34,890 bases of DNA from Paludibacteraceae bacterium. Lineage in GTDB: Bacteria; Bacteroidota; Bacteroidia; Bacteroidales; Paludibacteraceae. Shown one piece after another: positions 1 through 10,800 of the stretch. The stretch lies in contig JAFTSS010000008.1 in NCBI GenBank assembly GCA_017467185.1, positions 1 through 34,890 of the forward strand, given 5' to 3'. The position numbers and the translations under genes were made by a program. Positions within the stretch are counted from its first letter, which is position 1; every line of letters begins with the position of its first letter. The notes under the pieces were generated by a model that was not told the DNA's origin, did no database searches, and saw only the letters and a program-made list of their open reading frames with translations.

Positions 1-163
1 ATATTTGTCTTGATTCATAAGCAGTTAATATTTTTACTGCGAATTTACAAAATCAAATCGGTTCGGTCAAAAAATCGTTGTAAATAACTAATTTTCAATA
101 AGTCAAAGAGCTTTTTTTATTTTTTTAGTGGACACTAGTGACCAATTATAAGACTTTATTATC

Positions 164-191
164 TTTTGTCTCGTGTCTTATATCTCGTGTC
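164..191. repeat. Degenerate 7-nt tandem array abutting the CotH stop codon
   Basis: Four consecutive 7-nt units read TTTTGTC, TCGTGTC, TTATATC, TCGTGTC, followed by a weaker TTGAATC that runs into the stop codon of the CotH gene at 198-200. On the gene strand the unit is GACACGA. The array is short and imperfect, but its 7-nt period and its position directly after a stop codon match other arrays in this window. Bases 1-163 hold no gene that I can support; they are AT-rich with T-runs. Confidence 0.5.
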
Positions 192-197
192 TTGAAT

Positions 198-1646
198 CTA
201 TTTTAACTGATTTATTATTCGTATTTTAGTCTTAAAGAAATTAGCTTCGCCATTGGCTCCACCTTGGTCGTTACCTGAGAAAAGTCGATAGAAATGACAA
301 TTACCCCACGATGCCGGGCGATCTTCTATCGTCATATCTTCACCGGTGTCGTTACTTACATATTCGCCTATCATGCTGTGCCAGCCACGAATACGAGCAA
401 GAGAACCTTCATACTCAAAGTATTCTGGATTAGATGCTAACTCCTTCAGATAAGTTACATATTGAGCCTTATATTCTGGTATTGACATCACTTTACGCAT
501 CAAAACTCTATCTCCTCCAAGACTACCCCATGTCAATGGGTCTTGAGTACCTGAGTTTTCCATTTCCAACGATGTACCTAACGTATTATCATAGTCAAAA
601 GGAATGAATATGAATTTATCATTATCAAAATAGAAATAATAATTATTCATGTTTCGCCAATAGTCATCCCACATACCAACCGCCACATTCACAGCGTATG
701 CTCGTAAAAACAAATCAACATCTACACGCTCTTCAAGATAGTTTTTTAATTCAGAACTACCACTTTTCAATACATTCATATCGTTTACAAATGATTTCAA
801 CTGCTCACGAGCTTCTGTCAATTTCTTTTTCTTAGTTTTTAAATCATATATGTATGATTCACTTTCCTCAGGATTCAAGGCTGACACCTCTACACCCATA
901 TTATCGTCAATCATCGTACTCGGACTAAGATTTGCACCCCACGATGCTTTCCACAAAAAGCCATCTTCGGTTGTATATTTACCTGCTTCAACACGACTGC
1001 GTAAATAACTATCTTTCATGCCTTCAATAAGCGCATATACACCCATATACACAGGCTTTTCATCGCCCTCGACAAACACACTCAAACGAGTATAACAAGC
1101 TCTCGGAGCTGACCATACGCCAAACCGACGAAATAAATCATAACAATACACTTCACGACAATAGTTTGCATCATCTTTATGCCATTTGAGATAAATACGG
1201 TCGGCAGTACAAAATGTTTGGTCATCAACAAATTCATCAAATTTCACTCCAAAATGTGCATGATGCCAATCGCCATCAGGACTATGTTGTTCACCTACAC
1301 TACCTTCAGGGCGACGACGACTTGTATTACCACGTAAGCGAATACCAATACTATCTAACCCAAATATTTCACCACCTTTTTCATATTTAAACGAAGCAGG
1401 TATATACTCTTCATTATGCGGATTTTGGTCGTAATACGAAAGAAAATCATTCCAATCCGCCTCCGTAACAGTGAGAGTTATATGCGCCAAAGTTGACATA
1501 TCATAAAGATATTCCAAACTATATTGTGCAACAGGCAATGTATCATTCACATCGTCCCCGCTTGGTTTTTGCCCTCCTATAACATCAGGCTCACAAGCCA
1601 CACACAATAAAATAACAAAAACAAACAAAAAATTTAATGATTTCAT
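198..1646 (-). CDS. CotH kinase family lipoprotein
   Basis: The 482-residue product begins with a lipoprotein signal: a hydrophobic stretch followed by LCVAC with the lipid-acceptor cysteine at residue 18, so it is probably anchored in the cell envelope. The body matches the CotH kinase family, atypical protein kinase-like proteins first known from spore coats and common as surface proteins in Bacteroidota. Visible family signatures are the N-terminal segment with IRLRGNTSRR, the central MGVYALIEGMKDSYL, and the catalytic-type motif FIPFDYDNTLG near residues 348-358. The substrate is unknown. The start codon lies 3 nt after the stop of a broken upstream gene, and I found no clear promoter for it, so it may be served by transcription from upstream. 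Family assignment is firm; the function here is inferred only from the family. Confidence 0.85.
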   Translation of the reverse strand: MKSLNFLFVFVILLCVACEPDVIGGQKPSGDDVNDTLPVAQYSLEYLYDMSTLAHITLTVTEADWNDFLSYYDQNPHNEEYIPASFKYEKGGEIFGLDSIGIRLRGNTSRRRPEGSVGEQHSPDGDWHHAHFGVKFDEFVDDQTFCTADRIYLKWHKDDANYCREVYCYDLFRRFGVWSAPRACYTRLSVFVEGDEKPVYMGVYALIEGMKDSYLRSRVEAGKYTTEDGFLWKASWGANLSPSTMIDDNMGVEVSALNPEESESYIYDLKTKKKKLTEAREQLKSFVNDMNVLKSGSSELKNYLEERVDVDLFLRAYAVNVAVGMWDDYWRNMNNYYFYFDNDKFIFIPFDYDNTLGTSLEMENSGTQDPLTWGSLGGDRVLMRKVMSIPEYKAQYVTYLKELASNPEYFEYEGSLARIRGWHSMIGEYVSNDTGEDMTIEDRPASWGNCHFYRLFSGNDQGGANGEANFFKTKIRIINQLK

Positions 1647-1649
1647 ATA

Positions 1650-2219
1650 CTACAAATTATTATTTTCAATATTAGCCTCTTTTTTTAATAACTCTTTTAA
1701 TACTAATCCTTTCTTTGTAATACGATATTTTTGATTTTGACTATTAGGTTTATTAGGAATAGTAAGTTCTATATAACCATTATTAATAGCAGGATTTAAA
1801 TAATCCTTTCTAAAATAATCTCTATTCTTTATTGATAACAACTCTTGCAAATCTGAACGTCTCATCTCTCCAACTAGTACAGAAACAAGTTTTTGAACTT
1901 GTACACTTGCATGGTCACTTGCATGGTCTTGCACATTTATAGGTAAAATAATCCGAATAAAATTATCGGTAAACTTAAAGCAATCTTCACCGTATGCTCG
2001 AAAATACGAGGGATACTAACACTAAAAATAAGTATTGTTCCTAATATAGTCTTTTAATTTAAACACACAATCACTCACATCACAAACGCTCTTAGTTGCT
2101 CCATCTTTGTTAATACCAATATATTTCCTCCTTTAATAAAGGAACGCCACAACCTCCGTCTCAATATCAAGCTCCGAGGTTAATTCTCTTTTATATTCTA
2201 TGCGGTTGGTTTCTGACAT
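1650..2219 (-). pseudogene. Remnant of an AlbA_2/Schlafen-type ATP-binding regulator (internally deleted)
   Basis: On the minus strand an ATG at 2219 opens MSETNRIEYKRELTSEL, the typical start of AlbA_2 (divergent AAA-4, RecG-like) proteins. A stop follows at 2133, but the frame still encodes the family motif YIGINKDGATKSV beyond it. Next come fragments of the family C-terminus: SIPRIFE near 2000-2020, then, after a one-base loss, AYGEDCFKFTDNFIRI, and finally the winged-helix tail (LVGEMRRSDLQELL, then ...YRITKKG...) ending at 1650. The roughly 300 middle residues normally present are missing. The open frame from the GTG at 1934 is therefore only the tail of a dead gene, not an independent 94-residue protein. 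The gene lies between the seven-gene operon and CotH and was probably an earlier accessory gene. Confidence 0.85.
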
Positions 2220-2246
2220 ACTAATGAAAAGTATTTATTATTTGGA

Positions 2247-3278
2247 CTATTTCTCTTCTTTAAAGAACAATTGGTAATAGTACATTCCTCGATCTTCATC
2301 GTAACCTCTCACGATATACTGTTCTCCACCGTGAATATTTATATCAAAATTCTTATCAAGTTTTATCGTAGTCATCGTACCTGTGACTCTGCGCTTTATT
2401 GCGGTAGATGCAGTTTCGAAGGTGTCGTCGATTTCTATGTCTCGTTCTTTTTGATAGGTTTCTTTATATTGCTTGAACTCAGATACTAATTCAGGCGTCT
2501 CAAAAACTTGTTCTGCAAGTGTATTAATATTAACCGATTCTTCTTTCAGAGCCTCAACACTTCTATTCATATATATTGCTTTCTCAACTTTACCATTATC
2601 ACCGGGTAATTGAGAAACGAAACTCTTACAAAGAGACAGCATATTTTGTGTTTGATTGAAGCTGTCCTTTCTTGGACGCACATGAAGGAAATCGTCAGTC
2701 CAATATTTTGCCTCTGATCCTTTATTCGTGTTGTCTACAATGGCAACCAAATAACCATCATCCTCTTCAACATTGAAAATCAGGCAACCTTTATCTAATT
2801 TGTTTATACTGACACCTTTTTCACTTTCTATCATAAATCCTTGAGATTTATGTTGTATCTTTAAAAAAGTGTCTTTGTTTTCCGATTTAAATAACCCAAT
2901 AGCATTGGTCATTTTACCATCAACTATACAATCTTCAAAATACACAACATAGAATTCTCCTCCTTTTACTTTAGGATGGGTGCTTTGTTCGTATAGATGC
3001 TTAGCTAAATCAATGGACTTACTCAGCATTGTATTAGTATCTGAGAAAATACCCCTAACCGACATATATACTTCATTCATTGACTTATCTATATTATGAT
3101 AGAAAGAAAAATATTCCTCAGATTTAAATGGAGTAAAAAAGTACTCTATAAGAAATTCATGAATGCTATCATAATCTTCGAATTGACTTTCTGATAAAAG
3201 ACAACCCTCGTCGCGCAATTTATTTCCTACTCTATGTATAGCGCACAACTTAATTCTTGTATTTATAGGAGAAATCAT
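2247..3278 (-). CDS. NdpA/YejK-type nucleoid-associated protein
   Basis: This 343-residue protein resembles the 37-kDa nucleoid-associated family (NdpA/YejK, PF04245). The family is recognisable from the N-terminal part, the central GEFYVVYFEDCIVDGKMTNAI segment split by short gaps, and the length. E. coli YejK binds DNA and topoisomerases; here its job is unknown. It is the last gene of the seven-gene operon, its ATG only 2 nt from the stop of the preceding large gene, so it is almost certainly cotranslated with it. NdpA-like proteins recur in mobile and defence loci, which fits a role in recognising or handling DNA for the ATPase-nuclease pair just upstream. That role is inference. Confidence 0.75.
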   Translation of the reverse strand: MISPINTRIKLCAIHRVGNKLRDEGCLLSESQFEDYDSIHEFLIEYFFTPFKSEEYFSFYHNIDKSMNEVYMSVRGIFSDTNTMLSKSIDLAKHLYEQSTHPKVKGGEFYVVYFEDCIVDGKMTNAIGLFKSENKDTFLKIQHKSQGFMIESEKGVSINKLDKGCLIFNVEEDDGYLVAIVDNTNKGSEAKYWTDDFLHVRPRKDSFNQTQNMLSLCKSFVSQLPGDNGKVEKAIYMNRSVEALKEESVNINTLAEQVFETPELVSEFKQYKETYQKERDIEIDDTFETASTAIKRRVTGTMTTIKLDKNFDINIHGGEQYIVRGYDEDRGMYYYQLFFKEEK

Positions 3279-3280
3279 AA

Positions 3281-5911
3281 TTATATCTTGTTAAAAAGGG
3301 TTAATTTTTCTTTTACTAACCTATTAAATTCAATCTTTAACTCTTTCTCAAAACTCTTAATGTTGCTAACTCTTTCCTTACAATTGGGATTGATATAGCA
3401 TTTAGAGTTATAATTAAATAATCCATCAGGATTCGGCTTGTTTTTTAAAGCATCTGAAAAATTAATGACGACAAAATAATTCCCCGAGATATCTCTTATT
3501 TTAAATTTATAATTTATAGATATTTCCTCACAAAGAATTATTGATTTTAAAGTTTCGTCTTGAAGTTCTCTAATAGAATCCAAATTCTTGCCTTTTAAGT
3601 GAGTGATACATTCTTTACCTTTTTTATCTTCGTACTCTTGAGGTAGTATTGCGTTTTCATCAAACATATATTTAAATGTTTTTGCATTAAAATCAATAAA
3701 TATATTAGATGAATCAATATTGGTAAAACTCAATAAATAGTTTGCTCGCTCTAAGTTGGAAAAATTTGAAAATAAGATTTCCGTCGCTTTGTCTTCAATA
3801 AAATGACGTTGTATTAATCTATTTGACATATCATTTACTAGTCTCTCTGCATACATTCTTGCAGGTCTAGAATTATACTCTTTGACAAATTCCAACTTCC
3901 TCGTGTTATGGTCTATATTAATTGTAACTAACGAAATACTATTTGTAACATTAACTAAGGCTTGCTTATTTGGGTTAGTCTCTTCTAAATATGTTTTTAT
4001 TGTAACACTACCATTATTATTAGATATAGTTTCAGATGTTACCACTCTTGCCTTGAGATTATTCTTAAGGCAAGTTGGTTGAATATTATTAATTGCTTGA
4101 TTAATAACTTGTTTAGTGTCAATATCGTCAAATATTTGATATTGTTTTGATGTAGTAGACAAAGGCTTTTCGTTAATATTTACAAACTCTACAAGTGAAT
4201 CTATATCCATTGAACTAAACAGCAAGCCTGTCATCAACTGAATAATCTTTGTTTTATCTGCACTTTTTAGAAAAATTCCTTTGTTTGATAAGAATGCCTT
4301 TAGATCAACAGCCTTAACTGCATCTGATGCTAAAAAAGGACGCATCGAATCACCATAAGGTAGATACTCAATTAAGTGAGGTTGAATCATCAATTTTTTA
4401 TTTCTACTTTCATCATATTGTTCTCCTACAGAAGGTTCTTTATAGTCAGCTGGAATTAGTTTTAGCTTTTCGACATTTACGTATAAAATTCGCTCCACTT
4501 TTAAATTTATGTCATTATGGCCATAACTACGCAAAACTTCACTAACTATGTTTTCTTTTGACTGATCATAATCTGGGAAATATAAAATATATTCATTTGC
4601 TAACCCACTAGTAAGTCTTAGCAATAGCCATATTAATTTTCTTAAGTTGCCAGTTGTAAATATATCCGAGCAGAATAATAAAACACTAATCTTGCTAGAG
4701 TCTTCTTTTATAATTGGCAAAATTGATGAATTTAAGAATTGAGGAGGCATATATGTTCCTCTTTTACCAATTTTTTTAATTTCAGAATTATCTTCGGTTA
4801 TTGGATATAAATATTTAACAGGTAACTCAGGCCTGTATGCATTGGCTGTAATTATTGAACTAACCAAAAAGTCTAATCTATAATTGTCTACTAAATAATA
4901 CACAATATCTTTATCTAATAAATTGCTTTTATATAGATCTGCTATATCAGTTACTTTTTGTCCTTTATCACTATCGGCCAATGATAGCATAAAGTTAATA
5001 TTATACTCACATGAACTATCTGTTTTAACTTTATCTTCAGATATAAGTTTACCCCTTATTAGATCGAATGTGTGTAATGTATTTTTGAGATTAGGTTGCA
5101 GATTGCAAGAGTAGTTAGTGTCTATATCTGCATTTATATACAATACATCTTTACGAGAATCTTTTAATGGAGATTCGTAATCTGCCCAATAATCTAAAGT
5201 GTAGACTATATCCTGCCCTAAACGCTCATTGTATATGGATTGGCTTTCATTTTTTGTCATATTTTTCCAGCCAAACAATTTTAATACATTATCAATAATA
5301 CATGTTTTAACATTATCGTTTGTTACTAGACCATCTGGCAATAATAAAGATAGTGGATTGTTCTTTATTTGTTCTTCTATTGCATTGAAACCTGCAATTA
5401 AGTTGCTTTTAAATTCATCTCTATAAAGAACTTTACCTATAATAGAATCTTCAAGGGTTTTATGATTTAATGCACGTACAAATAGTTGGCATAATTTTGA
5501 AGAGATTGCAGGTTTCCCGTTATTTTCAAAGAAATTATTTATTTTCTGCATTATAATAGACTGAAAATCAGATATTGACATATTCTTATTTTCAATAATT
5601 ACATTTTCAATCTTATTATCTACATTATTTGCGATGTTACCTATTAACACCAATTTATATTCACTTGCATTTGGCGTTGAATTAGCTAACTCTTTAGCCC
5701 ATTTTTTAATAGAAGATGAATTAAATGTATTTTTGCTCGATTTTACTTGAACAACAACAATTCTTCCGTCAGAATAAGTCCAACGAATATCAACCTTTTC
5801 AGATTCATCATTAGGTTCTACACATACACTTTCCCAATCTGTCTCAAAGGAGTCTAGTAATGCAACTAGCGATTGATAAAGATATCCTTTAATTGAATAC
5901 TGACCGTTCAT
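3281..5911 (-). CDS. Large protein with probable PD-(D/E)xK nuclease N-terminus, ATPase partner
   Basis: I chose the ATG at 5911 (876 residues); a TTG at 5935 would add eight residues and lies 1 nt from the preceding stop. The first 90 residues look like a restriction-endonuclease fold: GYLYQ near residues 9-13, an acidic patch ending VDIRW (Asp41), then VVVQVKSSK with Gln55 and Lys57, the D...QxK arrangement seen in Mrr/DUF4297-like nucleases. The remaining roughly 780 residues are not recognised. They include a segment near 535-560 (VDLKAFLSNKGIFLKSADK) that resembles a SAP-type helix-extension-helix, and a long C-terminal region with alternating beta and helical character. The gene follows the RecF-like ATPase gene and precedes the NdpA gene with tiny gaps. 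ATPase plus large nuclease is a common defence pairing. The nuclease call is moderate; the rest is open. Confidence 0.6.
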   Translation of the reverse strand: MNGQYSIKGYLYQSLVALLDSFETDWESVCVEPNDESEKVDIRWTYSDGRIVVVQVKSSKNTFNSSSIKKWAKELANSTPNASEYKLVLIGNIANNVDNKIENVIIENKNMSISDFQSIIMQKINNFFENNGKPAISSKLCQLFVRALNHKTLEDSIIGKVLYRDEFKSNLIAGFNAIEEQIKNNPLSLLLPDGLVTNDNVKTCIIDNVLKLFGWKNMTKNESQSIYNERLGQDIVYTLDYWADYESPLKDSRKDVLYINADIDTNYSCNLQPNLKNTLHTFDLIRGKLISEDKVKTDSSCEYNINFMLSLADSDKGQKVTDIADLYKSNLLDKDIVYYLVDNYRLDFLVSSIITANAYRPELPVKYLYPITEDNSEIKKIGKRGTYMPPQFLNSSILPIIKEDSSKISVLLFCSDIFTTGNLRKLIWLLLRLTSGLANEYILYFPDYDQSKENIVSEVLRSYGHNDINLKVERILYVNVEKLKLIPADYKEPSVGEQYDESRNKKLMIQPHLIEYLPYGDSMRPFLASDAVKAVDLKAFLSNKGIFLKSADKTKIIQLMTGLLFSSMDIDSLVEFVNINEKPLSTTSKQYQIFDDIDTKQVINQAINNIQPTCLKNNLKARVVTSETISNNNGSVTIKTYLEETNPNKQALVNVTNSISLVTINIDHNTRKLEFVKEYNSRPARMYAERLVNDMSNRLIQRHFIEDKATEILFSNFSNLERANYLLSFTNIDSSNIFIDFNAKTFKYMFDENAILPQEYEDKKGKECITHLKGKNLDSIRELQDETLKSIILCEEISINYKFKIRDISGNYFVVINFSDALKNKPNPDGLFNYNSKCYINPNCKERVSNIKSFEKELKIEFNRLVKEKLTLFNKI

Positions 5912-5936
5912 ACTTTTATATTTTACTATTATCAAC

Positions 5937-7817
5937 TTAAAACATTGCTTCTTCTAAAGTTCCCTTTTCAAGATATGTGTTTTGTAGAAACATTTCCTTT
6001 GTTATTCCCAACATGGGAATACTCATGAGGTTGGCAATCATTTTATTGAGTCTTGGTTCTTGTACAGCAGGTGGTGTCCCATGATTACCATTAACAAAAT
6101 CGTATAATGCAATACCATTATACTGCCATGTTTCAATAACACAAGTAGGATTCATTTCTTTACCCTTTATCATGTCTTGTTTTAATTTAAACTCAAAAGA
6201 ATAATCTTGGTGTGGATGTGTAAATTTAAGGTGAGTGTCTCTATCAACTAGTAATATTTTTACTTTTATTGGTATATGTTTAATATCTTCTATTAGCCCT
6301 ATTGCATCAAGTAATTCTCGCTTATAAATAGGGTATGATAATTTTTGATAATGTGCAGATGGATTCAAAATTGTTAGTTTTGATTGAGAAAAACGCCTTT
6401 TTATCTCCTCTGGTATCGAATTTGTATATCGTAATAATCTTTTCCACAATGTGCTTAATTCAACAAATCGACCTTCAGCATTCTTGCAATACTCATCAGG
6501 TAAAAATTCTGTTACTATTTCCTCTAAAGCTTTTCTAATATATAATACACATGTTGTATAATCATTTGCAGCATAATATTTCTTTACTTTGGATATAGAA
6601 TCTGCTTCTCCATCAATGACTATTGGATATTCATGTTGATTTGAGTCATCTTCACCCACATACATATCTTTTTTTTGCCATAGTGGCTCCATCTTGTATT
6701 CTTTAATTTTTTGATCCACAAAGTTATAAAGGTTTTTATCATGTGTAAAAAATAGCATTTGATACTTGTCAGAGTAATCTTTAAGTAGAAGATCCATTAG
6801 CGCATCTCTATTGCCCATATCAAGACTTATCATTAAGTCATCTAATACTAATACCTTCAATGCATCAGGAACAGCAGCATTTATACGATAATCAATAATA
6901 GAAAGTCTAATGGCAATTGCTAATGCTGACATTTTAGCCTCGTTTAAAAATGTATGAGGGCGGTCAATATGTATATGAATACCGTTATATTCTGTGATAA
7001 CTAATTCCACACTAAACGGAGTCCATTCATAAATTTTATCTTTCTTCTTGTGGGCTGGAGGATTATAGCGTAATTCAAATTTAAAATTATAACCTAATTT
7101 TTTTAGGCTGTTATTAGCATTCTCATCGCCATTTATAAAATCTATCAGCTTACCAAACTCATTATTAAAATGAGTTTCCAATTTTAAAAAATCTGTGTAA
7201 TCTTGGCTATTTTTATAGACCAAAATAGTGTCTCCTTTTTTATTGGTAGTAGTCCCAGGTCCTTTTTTATATGTATTCCATATTGCGGCTGCATTAGATA
7301 AGGTTTGTCCTTTAAATTGAAATTGCCCGAAGTTAACATATGGCAAAATAGAATACTCGAAAACTTCATACAGATTGGGTGATTCACTGTTTCTAAAATC
7401 CTGAAATTTAAATATCGATTGATAATTAATAAAATCAGTGGCTTTACGCGATTCCTGTACAGACAAATTACCACATATAGCATTATTTAACAAAGATAAT
7501 GTATATGTTACATTATCGGTTGTGTTTATTTGAATATATGAATTTGAATGCTCTGTATGTGTTCTCACGCACGACATCTGAGATGCATGAATATTTACTA
7601 AAGACTCACTACTACTTTGATAGGGCTTAAAATATTTAGCAATGTCAGTTGATTTCTTCATGGAAGCCTCTAAAAGGGTATATATTCCCCAAAATAAAGA
7701 ACTTTTGCCACTGCCATTTTCTCCATATAAAAGCAAATGTTTGCCATCTATATTTATAGTTTCTTCTTTACCAAAGAACTTGAAGTTGGACAATGTTATT
7801 GTATTAATCTTGCTCAT
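5937..7817 (-). CDS. RecF/Rad50-like AAA ATPase with C-terminal helical domain
   Basis: The 626-residue product has an N-terminal SMC/RecF-type start (ITLSNFKFFG) and Walker A GENGSGKSS at 32-40. A degenerate ABC signature LNEAKMSALAIA lies at 291-302, Walker B LVLDD at 323-327, a D-loop-like SLDMGNRDAL just after it, and the switch histidine in FFTHD at about 359. No long coiled-coil arms are present, so it is RecF-like rather than a true Rad50. Residues 410-520 are helical and include NPSAHYQKLSYPIYKREL, a tail motif seen in many defence-associated ATPases. Its ATG overlaps the methylase stop by 4 nt (ATGA), which implies translational coupling. It probably gates or drives the large nuclease-like protein encoded next, as in other ATPase-effector defence pairs. 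Confidence 0.75.
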   Translation of the reverse strand: MSKINTITLSNFKFFGKEETINIDGKHLLLYGENGSGKSSLFWGIYTLLEASMKKSTDIAKYFKPYQSSSESLVNIHASQMSCVRTHTEHSNSYIQINTTDNVTYTLSLLNNAICGNLSVQESRKATDFINYQSIFKFQDFRNSESPNLYEVFEYSILPYVNFGQFQFKGQTLSNAAAIWNTYKKGPGTTTNKKGDTILVYKNSQDYTDFLKLETHFNNEFGKLIDFINGDENANNSLKKLGYNFKFELRYNPPAHKKKDKIYEWTPFSVELVITEYNGIHIHIDRPHTFLNEAKMSALAIAIRLSIIDYRINAAVPDALKVLVLDDLMISLDMGNRDALMDLLLKDYSDKYQMLFFTHDKNLYNFVDQKIKEYKMEPLWQKKDMYVGEDDSNQHEYPIVIDGEADSISKVKKYYAANDYTTCVLYIRKALEEIVTEFLPDEYCKNAEGRFVELSTLWKRLLRYTNSIPEEIKRRFSQSKLTILNPSAHYQKLSYPIYKRELLDAIGLIEDIKHIPIKVKILLVDRDTHLKFTHPHQDYSFEFKLKQDMIKGKEMNPTCVIETWQYNGIALYDFVNGNHGTPPAVQEPRLNKMIANLMSIPMLGITKEMFLQNTYLEKGTLEEAMF

Positions 7818-10800
7818 AATGTTGCATTTCTATGAATTAGGTAAATAAAATTACGACTTCTAGTATCTAATAACATTATCTTTTGTCGGACCATATTTTC
7901 TGATTGTTGGTACCATTTGTAGAATGATTCTATTGTTGAAGCATCAGATATATTACTCCATTCATAGTTGTTTAAATCTGAAATTACATCAATGTGATTA
8001 TCTTTTATGTGTTGCTCAAAATATAACTCGTAGAAAATCATGTCAATAATCTCTTCAATATGTGTTGCCAACCTCTTATTTGTTGTATGGGTAAGAATGT
8101 CATCATTGTTTTTATCGTAAAGATAAAGTAAGAAATCTGTTAGTTTTATAACTAACATCTCTCCTTTACTTGTTAGCTTAAATTCAGGTACTGGAAATTG
8201 TTTTATATAATCAGGCTTAAATCTAAAGAACCCATTTGCCAAGGTCGTTCCTGTATTTGTCAAGAACCACCAACATAAACGCGAATTTAGCAATGCCATC
8301 CAAAATTTATAGCTTTCAAAAATTTCGGATTTCTTGATATAGCCATATATTGTTGTGGTTTGATAGAATTTACCTTCTACATCGTATGCAAAATTACCTC
8401 CCATTGATATGTCAGGCGCAACAAGCTTTTCTTTTTCTGCAGATAGAATACCCTGTTTCCTTCCATATTGGAACCATTCACCATCAATATTAAAACGTCC
8501 TTTTTCTCTATTTCTAAGAATGTCCTCACACTCTTTCAAATAGCTATACCCATTGGGGAATAAAACAGACAACTCTTTTTCTGAATATAGTACTGCTTTC
8601 CCATTATTTAGTTTATATGGAAAAATGACGTAGCGATTTGTCTTTATGTTATCGTATCGATGAACATCTTCTCCTTTTAATAAGGGCTTAATAAGTCCTT
8701 TTTCGATACTAATCGTTCTTTCTAATTGCTTTGAATAACCAATAATATTCTTATCATTTTCTATACAATTATATAGAAAATAGACATCGTCTTTACTTGT
8801 TGCTAAACCTTGAAATATTTTATCAAAAATATCTGATATGCGTCTTGGATGAGATTCTAACTTTTGTAAAATAGTTGAAGTCGCCCCAACTGTTAACACC
8901 CAAGAATTTTTATCAATCTTATTAGCATCAACAATAGAAGCACCCCTGTCTTTTATTGATTTTAAGTAAATATCCAATTCTTGGTTTGTCTCTAAATTTC
9001 TATCAAGTTGATAATACTCCAAATATTCACTATTAGGTTTAAACCACTGTAAAGCTGTATATGTAGATGCATTAAAAACTTGATATGCACCAAAACTAAT
9101 TATTTTATGGGCAGCTCTCTGCTCTGAAACGACTTCACGTAAGCCCTTACCAAAAGCTGCATTAGTCCATTTATCCGGCATAATGTAATTAACAATACCT
9201 GATTGCCTTATAACCTGTAAACCTCTTTCAGCAAATGTTGCATAGAGATCAAAAGAACCTGTTGCAGAGTGATATTTTTTTACTAGTTCTTCCGCAAATG
9301 CAGTATTCGTATCGCGAATGCCTTGAATCCTCAAATAAGGAGGATTGCCTATCACAATATCAAATCCTGTGAATACTCCATTATCGTCAAGCAATTGAGG
9401 AAATTCAAAACGCCATTCGAAAGCATTTTCATATATTTTGTTATTTAAAATATCGGCTTTTTCCTCCTCCTTTTGTTCCAGTTCTTTTTTTAATTTATTT
9501 AATTTATTTTTTTGTGCATTGTTAAGTTCTTCTCCAAATAAATTAGGTGTTTCGATGTCGTTAATTTGCTTCTTTATTTTTACGACATCCATAATGTCCT
9601 GTTTTGATAGTTCTACCTTAAATGCTTTTTTTATTTCTTCAATTGTTGTCCTAAATAAATTTTTAGTTTGATGATTAGATGTATTAATATAGTTGCTTAC
9701 CAACTCTTTGTATTTAGCAAGTGTCATCTTCTCATTCTCCTTTTTTCCCTTGTTGTACTCCACAAAAACATTCTCAATAGGAGCGTCAATAGGATAGCGA
9801 CTCAGTAGTGAATTTCCGCACGTAATTTTATAATCCAAGTTTGGAAGTGGTTGTGGTTCTTCTGCATCGACAACCAATGCTAACCAAAAGCGCAAACGAG
9901 CTATATCAACAGCACCTTGCTCGATATCAACACCGAAGATGTTATTTTGGATAATATCTCGTTTCGTTTGAGTTGAATCAAAGTTGCCATGAGGTTCTGC
10001 ATGTGAATGCAAATGATGTATTGCATGATACAATACATAAAGGATACCCATCGGGAATGCACCCGAACCAATGGCAGGATCGCATACCTTAACCTCTTTG
10101 AGCAGTTGAGTAAATCGTGTAACGGTGCTCTTATTTTGGAGTATTGGATTCACTACTCCATCATTTATAAGTTGCTCAATAGCTTCTGCATACTGTTCTG
10201 ATGGCTCGTGTGTCTTTAAATATTGTATTACACTCTGTCGGCACATATACTGAACAATCTCTTTAGGAGTATAAAAGGCTCCCTTATCCTTGTTGTCCTC
10301 CAAAAGATTCTCGAAAATATGTCCCAACATTTCTGGATCAATACCAACCTCGCTATCATCAGGGTCGTTCTCGTCAATCGTAAAGTTGTATTGGGAGAAG
10401 AAATCCATTAATTCCTTGAAGTAGGAATATGGGAAATCTATATCTAATTCGTCAATTTTGTCCTTATCAAACAAACCGCCATTTAAGTATGGAATCTTAA
10501 TATTTTCTCCAAGTTTACTATCTGCAATATCTCCATCACGCTTTTCATTCAAAGTTTTAAAAAATAGTAATTCCAAAACATCACTTAACAAACGATTATT
10601 GTTGGCATAATTATCTACAAGTTTACTAAGGTAGTTTTTATCTCCACCTTCCCATTTAGCATTTGAAGCAGGTACACCCATCCAGCCTTTCTTTTGCAAG
10701 AATTGCAAGAACACCAAACGACCTAACAGTTTCTTTACATAATCACGGTGTTGCTTCGTATCAGAAAGCGTATCAACAAATTTCTTATATTGTGCTTTAT

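Noticed and set aside
1650-1934. An independent 94-residue winged-helix protein
   Set aside because: The frame continues upstream of the GTG into more of the AlbA_2 C-terminus and is part of a decayed gene.
5912-5935. A TTG start for the large nuclease-like gene
   Set aside because: The ATG at 5911 begins just before the conserved-looking GYLYQ segment; the TTG form only adds eight residues and is the less likely start, though it cannot be excluded.
7184-7483. A 99-codon minus-strand open frame inside the ATPase gene
   Set aside because: It is fully contained in another frame of a convincing ATPase gene and has no independent support.
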